Assembly: GCF_900114165.1 (NCBI RefSeq)
Contig: NZ_FOSB01000002.1
Coordinates: 186,001 to 250,000, forward strand
Length of the DNA: 64,000 bases
From: Halobacillus dabanensis
Lineage (GTDB): Bacteria; Bacillota; Bacilli; Bacillales; Halobacillaceae
Direction of reading: 5' to 3'
The position numbers were made by a program, and so were the translations under genes. Position 1 is the stretch's first letter. Every line of letters begins with the position of its first letter. The notes beneath the pieces are model-generated. The model had not been told where the DNA came from. It did not search any database and was given only the letters and a program-made list of their open reading frames with translations. Of this stretch, positions 39,952-49,247 are shown in pieces.

Positions 39952-42465
39952 TTATTTTCCGTGACAATTTTTATACTTCTTACCGCTTCCACATGGACAA
40001 GGATCATTACGGCGAACCGTATCCTTCTTCACGAACGGCTTTTTCGATTTGCTTTCCTTGCTCTCTTCGCCACCAGAGACGGCTTTTGCCCCTTGGGCGA
40101 CTTCTTGACGCTGCAAGTTGTTGCGGATTTGCGCCTTCATGACATAACGGGACGCTTCTTCATCGATATTGGTAACCATCTGTTCAAACATACGGAAGCC
40201 TTCAAAGTTATATTCACGAAGCGGATCGTTCTGTCCATACGCACGCAAGTGTATACCTTGACGAAGCTGGTCCATCTGGTCGATATGGTCCATCCATTTC
40301 TGGTCGACCGTACGAAGGAGAATGACTTTTTCGAACTCGCGCATCTGTTCTGGAGTCAACTCTTCTTCTTTTTCGTCATAACGCTCTTTCACTTTGGCAA
40401 GGATCAACTCCTGCATTTCTTCAGGGTCTTTTCCTTTCAAGTCATCGACCGTCACATCGCCTTCGTGCAACAAGTTCGCCCGCAAGTATTCGCTAAGACT
40501 TTCAAGCTCCCAATTCTCTTCCTCTTCTTCACTTGTATGAACAGCGACCGTTTTCGATACCGTCCGTTCAATCATACCTTCAATGATTTCTCGCAAGTTT
40601 TCTGAGGTGAGAACTTCATAGCGCTGTTTGTAGATGACCTCACGCTGTTGACGGAGTACATCGTCGTAAGAAAGAATCGTCTTACGTGCATCAAAGTTGT
40701 TACCTTCGACACGTTTTTGGGCAGACTCAACGGCACGAGTAATCATTTTACTTTCAATCGGCTGAGAGTCATCCATACCGAGGCGATCCATCATGCTGCG
40801 GATGTTATCGGAAGCGAAACGACGCATCAATTCATCATCTGTCGCAAGATAAAATTGCGACATTCCTGGATCCCCTTGACGACCGGAACGACCACGAAGC
40901 TGGTTGTCAATACGACGGGATTCGTGACGCTCAGTACCAAGCACCGCAAGGCCGCCAACTTCTTTGACGCCTTCGCCAAGCTTGATGTCCGTACCACGAC
41001 CGGCCATGTTGGTTGCAATCGTAACGGCACCTTTTTGCCCAGCATTTTCAATGATTTCCGCTTCACGGAAGTGGTTTTTCGCGTTCAACACATTGTGCGG
41101 AACACCAGCTTTTTTCAAATAACGGGAAATGATCTCGGAAGTATCGACGGCAACGGTACCGACGAGCACTGGCTGGCCTTTTTCATGGCGCTCCTTAATG
41201 TCTTCCACCACCGCTTTGAATTTGCCGTCCATCGTTTTGTAAACGAGGTCCGGTTTATCATCACGAATGATATCACGGTTCGTCGGAATGACGATGACAC
41301 GCATGTTGTAGATATTTAAGAATTCCTCTTCCTCCGTCTTCGCTGTACCAGTCATACCGGACAGCTTGTCATACATACGGAAAAGGTTCTGGAACGTGAT
41401 GGATGCAAGCGTCTGGCTCTCATTCTGGATCTCGAGGCCTTCCTTCGCTTCAATCGCCTGGTGCAGACCATCACTATAACGGCGCCCTTTCATCAGACGA
41501 CCGGTAAATTGGTCGACGATGACCACTTCCCCTTCATCGACTACATAGTCTGTATCCTTCTGCATCGACGTATGCGCCTTAAGTGCCTGGTTAATGTGGT
41601 GAATCAAGGATACATTAGAAAGGTCGAACAAGTTCTCGATTTTGAAATAGCGTTCCGCCTTGTTGATTCCTTCTTCCGTCAGCTGCACGTTTTTCGTTTT
41701 TTCGTCATAGGTGTAGTCCTCTTCATTTGCAAGCAGGCGGACAAAAGAGTTCGCCCCATGATAAAGATCCGCAGACTTAGAAGCCGATCCACTAATAATC
41801 AAAGGTGTACGCGCTTCATCAATGAGAATCGAGTCGACCTCATCAATGATCGCAAAGTGAAGCGGGCGCTGAACCATTTGCTCTTTGTACAACACCATAT
41901 TGTCACGCAGGTAATCAAAACCGAACTCATTGTTCGTGCCATACGTAATATCTGCATTGTAAGCTTCCCGCTTTTCATCCTTGGACATACCGTTCGAGTT
42001 CAAACCGACGGTCAGCCCTAAGAATTGGAATAGTTCACCCATCTCTGTCGCATCACGGCTTGCCAAATAGTCGTTGACTGTGATGATGTGGACGCCTTTT
42101 CCTGTGATGGCATTCAAGTATGCCGGCATCGTGGAGGCAAGGGTTTTACCTTCACCGGTTTTCATCTCGGCGATATTCCCTTCATGCAGGGCTACCGCAC
42201 CTAATAGTTGAACTTTGAACGGGCGCATTTCCAGCACACGTTTAGAAGCTTCACGAACAACCGCAAAAGCTTCGACTAACATATCATCTAGCTCTTCGCC
42301 ATTTTGATAGCGTTCTTTAAATTCTTCTGTCTTATTTCGTAACTCTTCATCAGATAACTTATCGATTTGCGATTCCATCGCTTCGATATCACTTGCGACT
42401 TTATCCAATCGCTTTAATTGACGGGTATTTTCATCGCCAAAAATTTTCTTTAAAGTTCCAAGCAT
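39952..42465 (-). CDS. secA: preprotein translocase ATPase SecA
   Basis: Motor of the Sec pathway pushing preproteins through SecYEG. 837 residues, close to B. subtilis SecA (841). Walker [12 protein letters not shown] (about residue 100), [12 protein letters not shown] Walker B region, the preprotein-binding domain, MAGRGTDI motif, and a C-terminal zinc motif [13 protein letters not shown] are all present. Order hpf-secA-prfB is standard. It would export flagellar-unrelated proteins such as CtpB, TagV and the cytochrome encoded nearby. Confidence 0.98.
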   Translation of the reverse strand: MLGTLKKIFGDENTRQLKRLDKVASDIEAMESQIDKLSDEELRNKTEEFKERYQNGEELDDMLVEAFAVVREASKRVLEMRPFKVQLLGAVALHEGNIAEMKTGEGKTLASTMPAYLNAITGKGVHIITVNDYLASRDATEMGELFQFLGLTVGLNSNGMSKDEKREAYNADITYGTNNEFGFDYLRDNMVLYKEQMVQRPLHFAIIDEVDSILIDEARTPLIISGSASKSADLYHGANSFVRLLANEEDYTYDEKTKNVQLTEEGINKAERYFKIENLFDLSNVSLIHHINQALKAHTSMQKDTDYVVDEGEVVIVDQFTGRLMKGRRYSDGLHQAIEAKEGLEIQNESQTLASITFQNLFRMYDKLSGMTGTAKTEEEEFLNIYNMRVIVIPTNRDIIRDDKPDLVYKTMDGKFKAVVEDIKERHEKGQPVLVGTVAVDTSEIISRYLKKAGVPHNVLNAKNHFREAEIIENAGQKGAVTIATNMAGRGTDIKLGEGVKEVGGLAVLGTERHESRRIDNQLRGRSGRQGDPGMSQFYLATDDELMRRFASDNIRSMMDRLGMDDSQPIESKMITRAVESAQKRVEGNNFDARKTILSYDDVLRQQREVIYKQRYEVLTSENLREIIEGMIERTVSKTVAVHTSEEEEENWELESLSEYLRANLLHEGDVTVDDLKGKDPEEMQELILAKVKERYDEKEEELTPEQMREFEKVILLRTVDQKWMDHIDQMDQLRQGIHLRAYGQNDPLREYNFEGFRMFEQMVTNIDEEASRYVMKAQIRNNLQRQEVAQGAKAVSGGEESKESKSKKPFVKKDTVRRNDPCPCGSGKKYKNCHGK

Positions 42466-42588
42466 TGCAACCGCTCCTCTATTGATTTCCGATCTTCGGT
42501 TGAATAGTTTAATCCATCTATTATCATAACACTAAGAGAAGCGGCCTGACAATAAACTGCATAGGGCAGATGACACCGGGGAAAGTTC

Positions 42589-42771
42589 TTATGTAGAAGG
42601 AGTAAAAAGAGAGGGGCTTTCTCTAATGATATGATGCTCAAAACCATGCTGGCGCTGATCCAATTCTGTCAGCCGCCGGTTCGTTGCAGCGATGATTTCG
42701 ACTAGTTGGGCAATCGTTTCTTCCTGCTGCTTCAGCCGTTCATAAATGTAATCACAATCCTTGCAATTCAT
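42589..42771 (-). CDS. small CxxC coiled-coil protein, hypothetical
   Basis: 60 residues. It opens MNCKDCDYIYERLKQQEE: one CxxC pair followed by a heptad-like amphipathic helix to about residue 42. GGAGGTGAATCT in front of the ATG is a strong ribosome site at proper spacing, the main reason to call it. It lies alone between hpf and secA. Function unknown; a single CxxC could bind zinc as dimer or be redox active. It resembles small uncharacterised Bacillaceae proteins. Confidence 0.7.
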   Translation of the reverse strand: MNCKDCDYIYERLKQQEETIAQLVEIIAATNRRLTELDQRQHGFEHHIIRESPSLFTPST

Positions 42772-42965
42772 AGATTCACCTCCTGCTAATTCTTTTATAC
42801 TATAAGGTATCTATTGTAGCGAATAAGCAAAAAATGATTTTCCTGTTATCCGTTGCACAAAAATCGCGTTTTCACTAGGGGAAGTTTAAATATTGAAGAA
42901 TAATAAGGTACAAAAAACCTTTTTATATCACTAAGTATTAAAAAGATTTCGAGGTTCATCGCACA

Positions 42966-42995
42966 TAAAAGCACCCCTGCCGGAGCAGAGGTGCT
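42966..42995 (-). terminator. terminator after hpf
   Basis: AGCACCTCTGC/GCAGGGGTGCT stem followed by TTTTATG on the minus strand, about 20 bases beyond the stop. Confidence 0.85.
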
Positions 42996-43014
42996 ACTCT
43001 ATCTAACTATTAAA

Positions 43015-43575
43015 TCAAGTTTCGATCAAACCATAGCGACCGTCACGACGTTTGTAGACAATGTTCGTTTCATCTGTATTCGCGTTAGTAAAGACAAAGA
43101 AGTTGTGGCCGAGCATATCCATTTGCAATGCCGCTTCTTCACTATCCATCGGTTTCAAGTCAAAACGCTTCGTTTTCACAATTTCAACGTCAAATTCATC
43201 ATCAATCGTTTGAGTTTGGTATTGTTGCGCCTCGCGTTCCAGCTCGGCAAAGACATGTTTCGGAGCACCCTCCTGGCGGAACTTACGATTCACCTTCGTT
43301 TTATGCTTGCGAATTTGTCGTTCCAATTTATCTACCACAAGGTCGATGGCAGCATATAAATCTGTATTGTGTTCTTCAGCACGAAGAAGTAGATTCTTCA
43401 TCGGGATTGTGACCTCGATTGTCTGCTCATCATTATAGACACTTAAATTAACGTGTACCTCAGAAGTCGGGGGAGTATCAAAGTAGCGCTCGAGCTTGCT
43501 CACCTTTTTCTCCACATATTCTTTAATAGAATCCGTCACTTCCAAGTTTTCACCACGAATATTGTATTGTAGCAT
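43015..43575 (-). CDS. hpf: long-form ribosome hibernation promoting factor
   Basis: Dimerises 70S ribosomes to 100S particles under stress or stationary phase (B. subtilis YvyD). 186 residues: S30AE domain at 1-100 (MLQYNIRGENLEVTDSIKEY) and the C-terminal dimerisation domain from about 125 (VKTKRFDLKPMDSEEAALQM, LGHNFFVFTNA). The ATG at 43575 has AAGGAGG 9 bases upstream; the frame stays open 19 codons further without a site. A near-perfect sigma-B promoter precedes it. Confidence 0.96.
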   Translation of the reverse strand: MLQYNIRGENLEVTDSIKEYVEKKVSKLERYFDTPPTSEVHVNLSVYNDEQTIEVTIPMKNLLLRAEEHNTDLYAAIDLVVDKLERQIRKHKTKVNRKFRQEGAPKHVFAELEREAQQYQTQTIDDEFDVEIVKTKRFDLKPMDSEEAALQMDMLGHNFFVFTNANTDETNIVYKRRDGRYGLIET

Positions 43576-43618
43576 TAGAAGTGTCCTCCTTTCATCCTTA
43601 TGTGATATATATTCTATC

Positions 43619-43644
43619 ATACCCGCCCCCATTCCTGCATAAAC
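43619..43644 (-). promoter_or_regulatory. sigma-B promoter of hpf
   Basis: GTTTAT, 14 bases, GGGTAT on the minus strand, 44 bases before the hpf start. This fits the sigma-B consensus GTTTAW-N12-15-GGGWAW and agrees with general-stress control of yvyD in B. subtilis. Confidence 0.8.
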
Positions 43645-43905
43645 TTTCGAAATATTTTGTCTAATTTATGTCGGTAATTGTTGGAAGGTGGTGGATTATT
43701 GGGATGGCGAGGAAGATGGAGGACAAATAATGATAGTTTTTGCCATTAATAGCGGTGATTCCAGTTCAAAACTATTAAGTTAGCAATTCCTATTAAAGAA
43801 CCGTCAAAAGGCAAAACCTATAGATCAACCGACTACTACGAATCACATCTTTTACGCTCCTCAGAAAACAGGTGAAAGCAAGCCAACACTTTCTGGCTAA
43901 ACTAC
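43645..43905. other. gap between hpf and the flagellar cluster
   Basis: No gene seen. A GTTGGAAGGTGGTGGATTATTGG-type GC-rich patch (43680-43700) has no clear fold. A minus frame at 43793-43987 overlaps the start of the next gene in another frame and has no ribosome site. Confidence 0.35.
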
Positions 43906-43935
43906 AAAAAGCGCCTACTAAATATAGACGCTTTT
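43906..43935 (-). terminator. terminator at the end of the fliD-fliS-fliT unit
   Basis: AAAAGCGTCTA/TAGGCGCTTTT stem, followed by TTTTT on the minus strand, at the last gene of the unit. Confidence 0.8.
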
Positions 43936-43938
43936 CCT

Positions 43939-44322
43939 TTAATGAGCAATATACGGTTTTACAAACGACTGCATGCTTGTCCGCCACGTTTCATATGCAG
44001 GAACGACTTGTTCGACCAACAACCTGCGCTTCTCTTCGTTCGTCTCAAGCTCAAACCAGCCTTGCAAGAGCTGAACTACCCCATGAAAGTCGACGATCAA
44101 CGGTTGGACCTCTTCCTGCGCCTCAAATAAAACAGCCATCTGATCATGGGAGCGGCTCACTTGTTCCAACCCCAGCAACACGTCCTGGAAAACTTGCTGC
44201 GTTTGCGGGGCTGCTTCTTCTGTAATGTTGTTCTCCAAATATTCCAGACCTTCACTGATCGTGTTCAACAGTTGATCATACTGCTCCAGCATATGATGCT
44301 GTTCTGTTGTTAACTTTGACAA
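43939..44322 (-). CDS. hypothetical helical protein, last gene of the fliS-fliT unit
   Basis: 127 residues, all-alpha prediction with heptads (MLEQYDQLLNTISEGLEYL, VFQDVLLGLEQVSRSHDQM), acidic, no membrane segment or signal. It is cotranscribed with fliT (13-base gap) and ends at the terminator. I recall similar short uncharacterised proteins in this place in Bacillaceae but cannot name a function. A flagellar export chaperone or filament-cap cofactor is possible from context alone. Confidence 0.75.
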   Translation of the reverse strand: MSKLTTEQHHMLEQYDQLLNTISEGLEYLENNITEEAAPQTQQVFQDVLLGLEQVSRSHDQMAVLFEAQEEVQPLIVDFHGVVQLLQGWFELETNEEKRRLLVEQVVPAYETWRTSMQSFVKPYIAH

Positions 44323-44335
44323 AAAATCACCTATT

Positions 44336-44686
44336 CTACTTTTTATGGTCTAAATACATGCCATCATAGCCGGAGACACTCTGATATGGATTGACATATC
44401 GCTGTTTACTAGACTTTTGTTTCTTCGCATTGCGCATATCACGCTTCAATCCATCAAAAAGAAACTCGAGCTTTTGATTGATCTTCAAGTCACGTTTGTG
44501 AACTTCCTGAACAATCGCTTTCTCTCTTTCGTTTGGTTGCTCTAAAAGTTCTAACATCGACTCTCTTGTAGCCAAATGTTCTTCCACTTCCGCTACAACG
44601 GCTGCACGATTACGTTCATCTACCTGTTGATGGACAGCATCATCCAATTTTATCGTGACCTTTAAAAATTCACTCCAAACGCCCAT
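44336..44686 (-). CDS. fliT: flagellar protein FliT
   Basis: Chaperone for the filament cap FliD in B. subtilis. 116 residues, all helical, with the FliT-like middle EKAIVQEVHKRDLKINQKLEFL and a C-terminal tail SGYDGMYLDHKK recalling the B. subtilis ending with an aromatic-Asp-(Arg/His)-x-Lys pattern. Weakly conserved family, so synteny (fliD-fliS-fliT) carries much of the call. Its start overlaps the fliS stop by one base. Confidence 0.8.
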   Translation of the reverse strand: MGVWSEFLKVTIKLDDAVHQQVDERNRAAVVAEVEEHLATRESMLELLEQPNEREKAIVQEVHKRDLKINQKLEFLFDGLKRDMRNAKKQKSSKQRYVNPYQSVSGYDGMYLDHKK

Positions 44687-45075
44687 TAAGCATTGCCGCC
44701 CTGACCGTGCTGTGCTTTCCGAGCTTCAAGAATCACTTGCTTCCACGTATTACGAAACTCTTCCGCAAGTCCCTGTACCTCATCAAGAATCTCAACATCA
44801 TTTTTCGTGTTCGCTTCTATCAAACGACGGTTCATATAATCATACAATGGCATAATCTGCTGAGTCACTGCATATTGCTGATTCATTGTGACCATAAGCT
44901 CCTGGATGATTTTCTGTGCTTTTTGGATGTTCGTATTTTTCTTTTCGATTTCCTTATTCTCGATTGATTTTCTAGCGATTTTAATGAATTTAATACACCC
45001 ATTATAAAGCATTAAAGTCAGTTCCCCAGGGGAAGCTGTTTCTACTGAGTTATTTTGATAGGCTTGAATAGACAT
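44686..45075 (-). CDS. fliS: flagellin export chaperone FliS
   Basis: Binds the C-terminus of flagellin and keeps it monomeric for export; with FliW it sets the Hag level. 129 residues. The opening IQAYQNNSVETASPGELTLMLYNGCIKFI is the FliS signature, and the helix bundle continues normally. Because FliS binds the flagellin C-terminal helix, it would only act on Hag made from spliced hag mRNA; an unspliced product lacks that segment. Confidence 0.95.
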   Translation of the reverse strand: MSIQAYQNNSVETASPGELTLMLYNGCIKFIKIARKSIENKEIEKKNTNIQKAQKIIQELMVTMNQQYAVTQQIMPLYDYMNRRLIEANTKNDVEILDEVQGLAEEFRNTWKQVILEARKAQHGQGGNA

Positions 45076-45097
45076 CTAGCCAGCACTCCTTTTATTG

Positions 45098-46651
45098 TTA
45101 CATTCCACCGCCGAAGTTTTGCATCAGATAGGCAGATTGCGAATTCATTTTTTGTATAGCTTTCTCCATAGCACCAAACTCACGCCAGTAACGATTTTCA
45201 ATAGCTGTCAAACGATCTTGAAATGAACTCATATCATCGTTAATACTTTCAATTTGCCGGCCCAACATGAAGTTGTTATCTAAACTGGTCGGCTTACCTG
45301 CTTTCCTCTCGATGGACTGAGTCGCATTTTCTATCGAAGATTCCAAACGCCGAGCGATACCAGGATTCGCATCTGTTCCTGAAAAAAGTTTGGCAACAGA
45401 ATCAGGATTGTCCCTTAATGCTTGACGCAATTGATCTTCATCGACTTCTAACTTCCCGCCTTCTCGATAATTGGACGTCGTCGTAATTCCGATTTGCGAG
45501 GCCATGCTATATTCCCCGTCCGTCTCGACTGGTGAATACCAATTCTGACGCATGCTGCTCAAGGCCCCACTTACAACAGAATCACCTTTTAGCATTCCGC
45601 TTTTAGACTTTTCTTCCCAAAGCTCGATTTCTTCCTCTTCCATATCCTTTTTCTGTTCCGCAGTCAAAGGCTGGAAATCACGGTACCGTTTCTCTTCCGT
45701 TTTGCCATTCAAATCATCGATTACTTCATTGTATTTCTCAACAAAACTCATCACTTTTTCAAATGAATCATCAACGTTATTAAACACGTTCACTGTTGAA
45801 GTACCAACTTCGTTGAATGAGTAGTTGATTCCATTGAGAGAGTAGGAATTCGTATTGGAGGTCATTTCGAATGAATTGTTGTACTTAAACTTGGCTTTTG
45901 TACCACCTTGTTCTGCCTTTTCCCAGCTACCATCAGCTTTTTGTACTCCATTTTTTATCCCAAGTGTGTCTGCTAAAAAAGGAGAGGTTTGACCATTAAA
46001 TCCAATTTCAGCACCAAGAAAGTCTCCATCTTCAGGGTTAAAATCCCCTGTCTCGGTCCGCTCCATCATCACTTTGTCTGATCCTTTGTCATAAAAGGCA
46101 CGGACGCCAAGATCAGAGTCATTGATATCTTTTAACACATCATTTAGAGAGGAAGTTTCATCAACGGTAAACATTTTTTCATTAGCACCTTCCTCGTTGT
46201 ATGTTGTAATTGAAAAAGAAAATTTATTATCTGCATCAAAGTTGATTCCATTTTCAAATTTGTCCTTTTGGTCGAACATACTTTTATCCGGATCAAATCC
46301 ATCCTTACTTATCTCACCCTGGCTATAATTGTAAGCCGCCTCAGCAAGTTGAGTTACTTCCATCTTGTAACTGCCTTCGTCGGCACTCGACAAGGCTGTC
46401 GCAGATACAGCTGAACCGGAAGAGCTGACATCTTTTGAGTTATAAGAACGCTGCAGTTTCATATCGAAAGCCATCGTATCCAACTCTGAAAGCTGTTTAT
46501 TTACATCACGGTAAGCATCTCTCTTGTATGTAAGCCATTCGCGATCCTGCTCCATTTTATTTAGCGGCTGCCTCTCCGCATTCATCAAATCTTTAATAAT
46601 CTGATCTGTATTCATCCCAGAAGCGAGACCACCAATACGCATATCACTCAT
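45098..46651 (-). CDS. fliD: flagellar filament capping protein FliD
   Basis: Forms the pentameric filament cap that folds flagellin subunits into place. About 517 residues. N-terminal RIGGLASGMNTDQIIKDLM and C-terminal LDNNFMLGRQIESINDDMS and coiled-coil tail ending AYLMQNFGGGM are typical. The middle domain is acidic. Start put at ATG 46651 (MSDMRIGGL); a GTG four codons earlier overlaps the only ribosome-like GGGTGA, and a third choice is the next Met. Confidence 0.95.
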   Translation of the reverse strand: MSDMRIGGLASGMNTDQIIKDLMNAERQPLNKMEQDREWLTYKRDAYRDVNKQLSELDTMAFDMKLQRSYNSKDVSSSGSAVSATALSSADEGSYKMEVTQLAEAAYNYSQGEISKDGFDPDKSMFDQKDKFENGINFDADNKFSFSITTYNEEGANEKMFTVDETSSLNDVLKDINDSDLGVRAFYDKGSDKVMMERTETGDFNPEDGDFLGAEIGFNGQTSPFLADTLGIKNGVQKADGSWEKAEQGGTKAKFKYNNSFEMTSNTNSYSLNGINYSFNEVGTSTVNVFNNVDDSFEKVMSFVEKYNEVIDDLNGKTEEKRYRDFQPLTAEQKKDMEEEEIELWEEKSKSGMLKGDSVVSGALSSMRQNWYSPVETDGEYSMASQIGITTTSNYREGGKLEVDEDQLRQALRDNPDSVAKLFSGTDANPGIARRLESSIENATQSIERKAGKPTSLDNNFMLGRQIESINDDMSSFQDRLTAIENRYWREFGAMEKAIQKMNSQSAYLMQNFGGGM

Positions 46652-46663
46652 TCTATCACCCAC

Positions 46664-47032
46664 TTATATTTTTTCATCAACAATAAACCCAAGTCGCTCC
46701 GCAATCGATGCATACATATCGAGCATCTTTTTCGGAGGAATTTCCTTAACTATTTCCTCTGTATCACTATCAACGATGGTTACATAGTATTCTTCTAATT
46801 TATCATGAAACTGAAATCGCAACGAGGTATGGACAGCTTTGAAAAATTCATTTATATCCTCTGACGCCTGTTTCAGCTTTTCTTTTTCATTACCTGTCGA
46901 GTATTCTTTGTAGTCTTCTTTTACTCTTTCATTTTTCACTGATTCATTCTTCTGAACAGTTGAACGGTCACCAAGTTGTAAATGATTTCTCTGCAGAAGT
47001 TGTGTTTGGGGAATAAGATTTCTTACATCCAC
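46664..47032 (-). CDS. flaG: FlaG family protein (YvyC)
   Basis: Small protein of unknown exact role in filament length, 122 residues. The FlaG domain is at 60-122 (DINEFFKAVHTSLRFQFHDKLEEYYVTIVD, EIVKEIPPKKMLDMYASIAERLGF). Start: AGGGAG is followed by TTG TTG AAA GTG; the GTG at 47032 has the best spacing (9 bases), the TTGs are alternatives. First gene of flaG-fliD-fliS-fliT, downstream of hag. Confidence 0.9.
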   Translation of the reverse strand: MDVRNLIPQTQLLQRNHLQLGDRSTVQKNESVKNERVKEDYKEYSTGNEKEKLKQASEDINEFFKAVHTSLRFQFHDKLEEYYVTIVDSDTEEIVKEIPPKKMLDMYASIAERLGFIVDEKI

Positions 47033-47121
47033 TTTCAACAACTCCCTAATCGCTATGTAGTTTCCTTTTATATCGGTTAGAAGTGATAATTATTAAGTAG
47101 ATGAATTCATAGGTCCCCAAT

Positions 47122-47149
47122 TTGCCCTATAGTTTAAAAATGGTATAAT
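47122..47149 (+). promoter_or_regulatory. plus-strand sigma-A-like promoter opposing hag/flaG
   Basis: TTGCCC (47122-47127), 16 bases, TATAAT (47144-47149). It points at the short LAGLIDADG-like ORF at 47200, antisense to the local flagellar genes. Confidence 0.5.
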
Positions 47150-47199
47150 AAATATACACAAACGTACGTTCCTGTTTATGTTTAGGGGAGTGAATTTTT

Positions 47200-47289
47200 A
47201 TGGAGGATTTATGGAAACAATTAGACTTAAAATATAAATCAAGACTCACCGGAAAAATTCTAGGGGATGGAAGTATTACACGGGTTTAA
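47200..47289 (+). pseudogene. 29-codon ORF with LAGLIDADG-like motif, possible homing-endonuclease remnant
   Basis: GGGGAG lies 8 bases before the ATG. The product begins MEDLWKQLDLKY and includes RLTGKILGDGSIT, which aligns with the LAGLIDADG core motif (L-x-G-x-I-x-G-D-G). It then stops at 47287-47289. A frame shift at AGTATT would extend it as YYTGLTYSELAEICLDIEKD before the hag terminator. It is on the strand opposite hag, 73 bases past the hag stop. A 12-residue motif alone can arise by chance, so this is a proposal, made attractive by the group I intron next door. Confidence 0.4.
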
Positions 47290-47325
47290 CTTATAGTGAA
47301 TTAGCAGAAATATGTCTGGACATAG

Positions 47326-47353
47326 AAAAAGACCCCAAAAATGAGGGTCTTTT
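47326..47353 (-). terminator. terminator after hag exon 2
   Basis: AAAAGACCC/GGGTCTTTT stem with T-runs on both strands, 9 bases after the TAA of exon 2 (47362-47364). Its position behind exon 2, not behind the early stop, supports the split-gene model. Confidence 0.9.
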
Positions 47354-47361
47354 AAGCTTTA

Positions 47362-49237
47362 TTAACGTAGAAGTTGAAGAACTCCTTGAGGTTGTTGATT
47401 CGCTTTTGCAAGCATAGCTTGAGAAGCTTGAGAAAGGATACTTTGTTTTGTTTGGTTCATCATTTCTTTCGCCATCGTGCGAACATTTACTTTCATAAAT
47501 GACCAGACTATATCTTCACCCTCTAATTTTTCTAGTAGGGGTCGGGAACTTCGGATTCACAATGTTGAACCACCATAGTTTCACCTACGGATTTCATCAC
47601 CTCAGACGGTGGTTTATCCTAGTCGTTGAACCTTCTCCAGAGTTTCCTCACAGGAGCTTGGCTGCTGATTGCCCAATCTCTTCTTTTTTCACACCATCAC
47701 ACTTGTCGTTTCCAACTACGTTGTGGTAAGAAAAGTTCTAAGGGGTTTCCAGCAATTCACCCGATTATAATCGCTAACTGTTACCAGCTAGGACGACTGT
47801 GACTATTCCTGCTTATGCAGCAGCTAAGTCATAATCTACGTCACGGATACGAGATTCCGCAGCAGTTAAGTTTTCAGATGATGTACCTAAGTTGTTGATT
47901 GTGTGATCTAAACGATTTTGGTACGCACCAAGGTCAGAACGTTGAGCTGATACCTGTTCAATTGCATCATTAATCTTTGTGATAGCTTCTGAAGCCTTCT
48001 CATGAGTAGAAACATCAAGCGCAGCTTCAACATTTGTATTATCTGTTCCATCTGTAACAGTATTAGATTCTGTGAAATTCCCTGTACCAGCAGTTCCAGT
48101 TAGGCCGAGTGCATTTGCTCTCATATCATTTACTTCAATAGACATGCTTTGTCCTTCATTAGCTCCAACCTGGAATCTTGCTTCAAACCCTTCCCCAGCC
48201 CCAGGAGTTGCAACTGAAACTGATGGAGCTTCATCACCAGAGGCAGTAGTTTCTGTGATTTGAATATTGGATCCACTTGTCACTGTGGCACTGTATGTTC
48301 CTTCGTTACCTAATGCTGTCGCAATGTTTGAAGCAGTTTCAGCATCATCTGCGCCTAAATCAAAGTCTGTGCCTTCTGTTAATGATACATCTCCCACTGT
48401 AACCACGTTACCAACTTCAATTGTATCGCCAGTATCAAAAGAATAAACACCTGCAGTTCCGGTATCACTACTTGCGTCTACATTAAACCCTCCGATAGTA
48501 GCACTAGAGTCGCTATCGGTAGACATGGTAAGGTCACCAGAAGTTAAATCCGACCCACTTGGAGTATCTTCAGTTAAAGTTATTGTTGTTCCTGAAACTG
48601 AAGCTGAGTAATTTCCACCAATTGCCGAGGCTAAGTTAGAAGCAGTTTCAGCATCATCTGCTCCAACTGCAAAGTCACCAGTTGCACCTGCAGTATATTC
48701 TGTTCCATCAATAGTGATTGCATCACCATCGTTAACCCCACTTAAATCAAAACTATATTGACCAGCAGTACTAGCTACACTAGCTGTATCCTGCGTTACA
48801 TCAACAGAAGTTGTTTCTCCACCACCATTAAGTAGGTTCTGAGTATTGAATTCAGTAGTGTTACCAATACGGTTGATTTCAGAAGTTAACTGGTTAACTT
48901 CTTTTTGAATTTCGCCACGGTCTGTTTCTGTATTAGTATCGTTGGAAGCTTGAGTAGCAAGCTCACGCATACGTTGAAGGATATCATGTGTTTCATTCAA
49001 AGCACCTTCAGCAGTTTGAATCATTGAAATACCATCCTGAGCGTTCGTTTGTGCTTGCTCAAGCCCACGAATTTGTCCACGCATCTTCTCAGAAATAGCA
49101 AGACCTGCTGCATCATCAGAAGCATTGTTAATACGAAGACCTGAAGAAAGCTTCTCCATTGAATTCTGGTTCGCTTGGTTCGCCTGACCTAGTTGACGGT
49201 GCGTATTAAGCGCTGCGATATTGTGATTAATTCTCAT
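47362..49237 (-). CDS. hag: flagellin, gene split by a group I intron
   Basis: Filament subunit. Exon 1 (49237-47834) starts at MRINHNIAALN with AAGGAGG 9 bases upstream and codes 468 residues to SRIRDVD. Exon 2 (47475-47362) codes MAKEMMNQTKQS to GVLQLLR, the canonical flagellin C-terminus. The joined protein has about 505 residues. Without splicing the frame reads YDLAAA and stops. The conserved D0/D1 ends flank a large variable centre (about 145-385) with a duplicated unit: GADDAETASN at about 192 and again at about 296, each followed by strands like YSAxVxSG and ITLTED/IQITET. Sigma-D promoter and CsrA site precede it. Confidence 0.95.
47476..47833 (-). ncRNA. group I self-splicing intron in hag, 358 nt, ORF-less
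   Basis: Core elements in order on the minus strand: P AATTGCTGGAAACCCC (47742-47757), Q GCAATCAGCAGCCAAGCTCC (47653-47672), R GTTCAACGACTAGGAT (47616-47631) and S GAAGATATAGTCTGG (47503-47517). These closely match the phage-type IA consensus. Ends are set by protein continuity: exon 1 ends in T (GTAGAT), the intron ends in G (CGCACG), both as group I splicing requires. A 5' hairpin (TGACT...CTGCT/AGCAG...AGTCA) begins at 47832; I did not resolve P1 pairing with the exon. No homing endonuclease inside. Confidence 0.93.
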
Positions 49238-49247
49238 ATTAAAAATT

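Noticed and set aside
47813-47833. hag ending in YDLAAA as a real shorter flagellin
   Set aside because: The missing flagellin C-terminus and terminator are downstream, and flagellin needs its C-terminal helix to polymerise; the tail is intron sequence.
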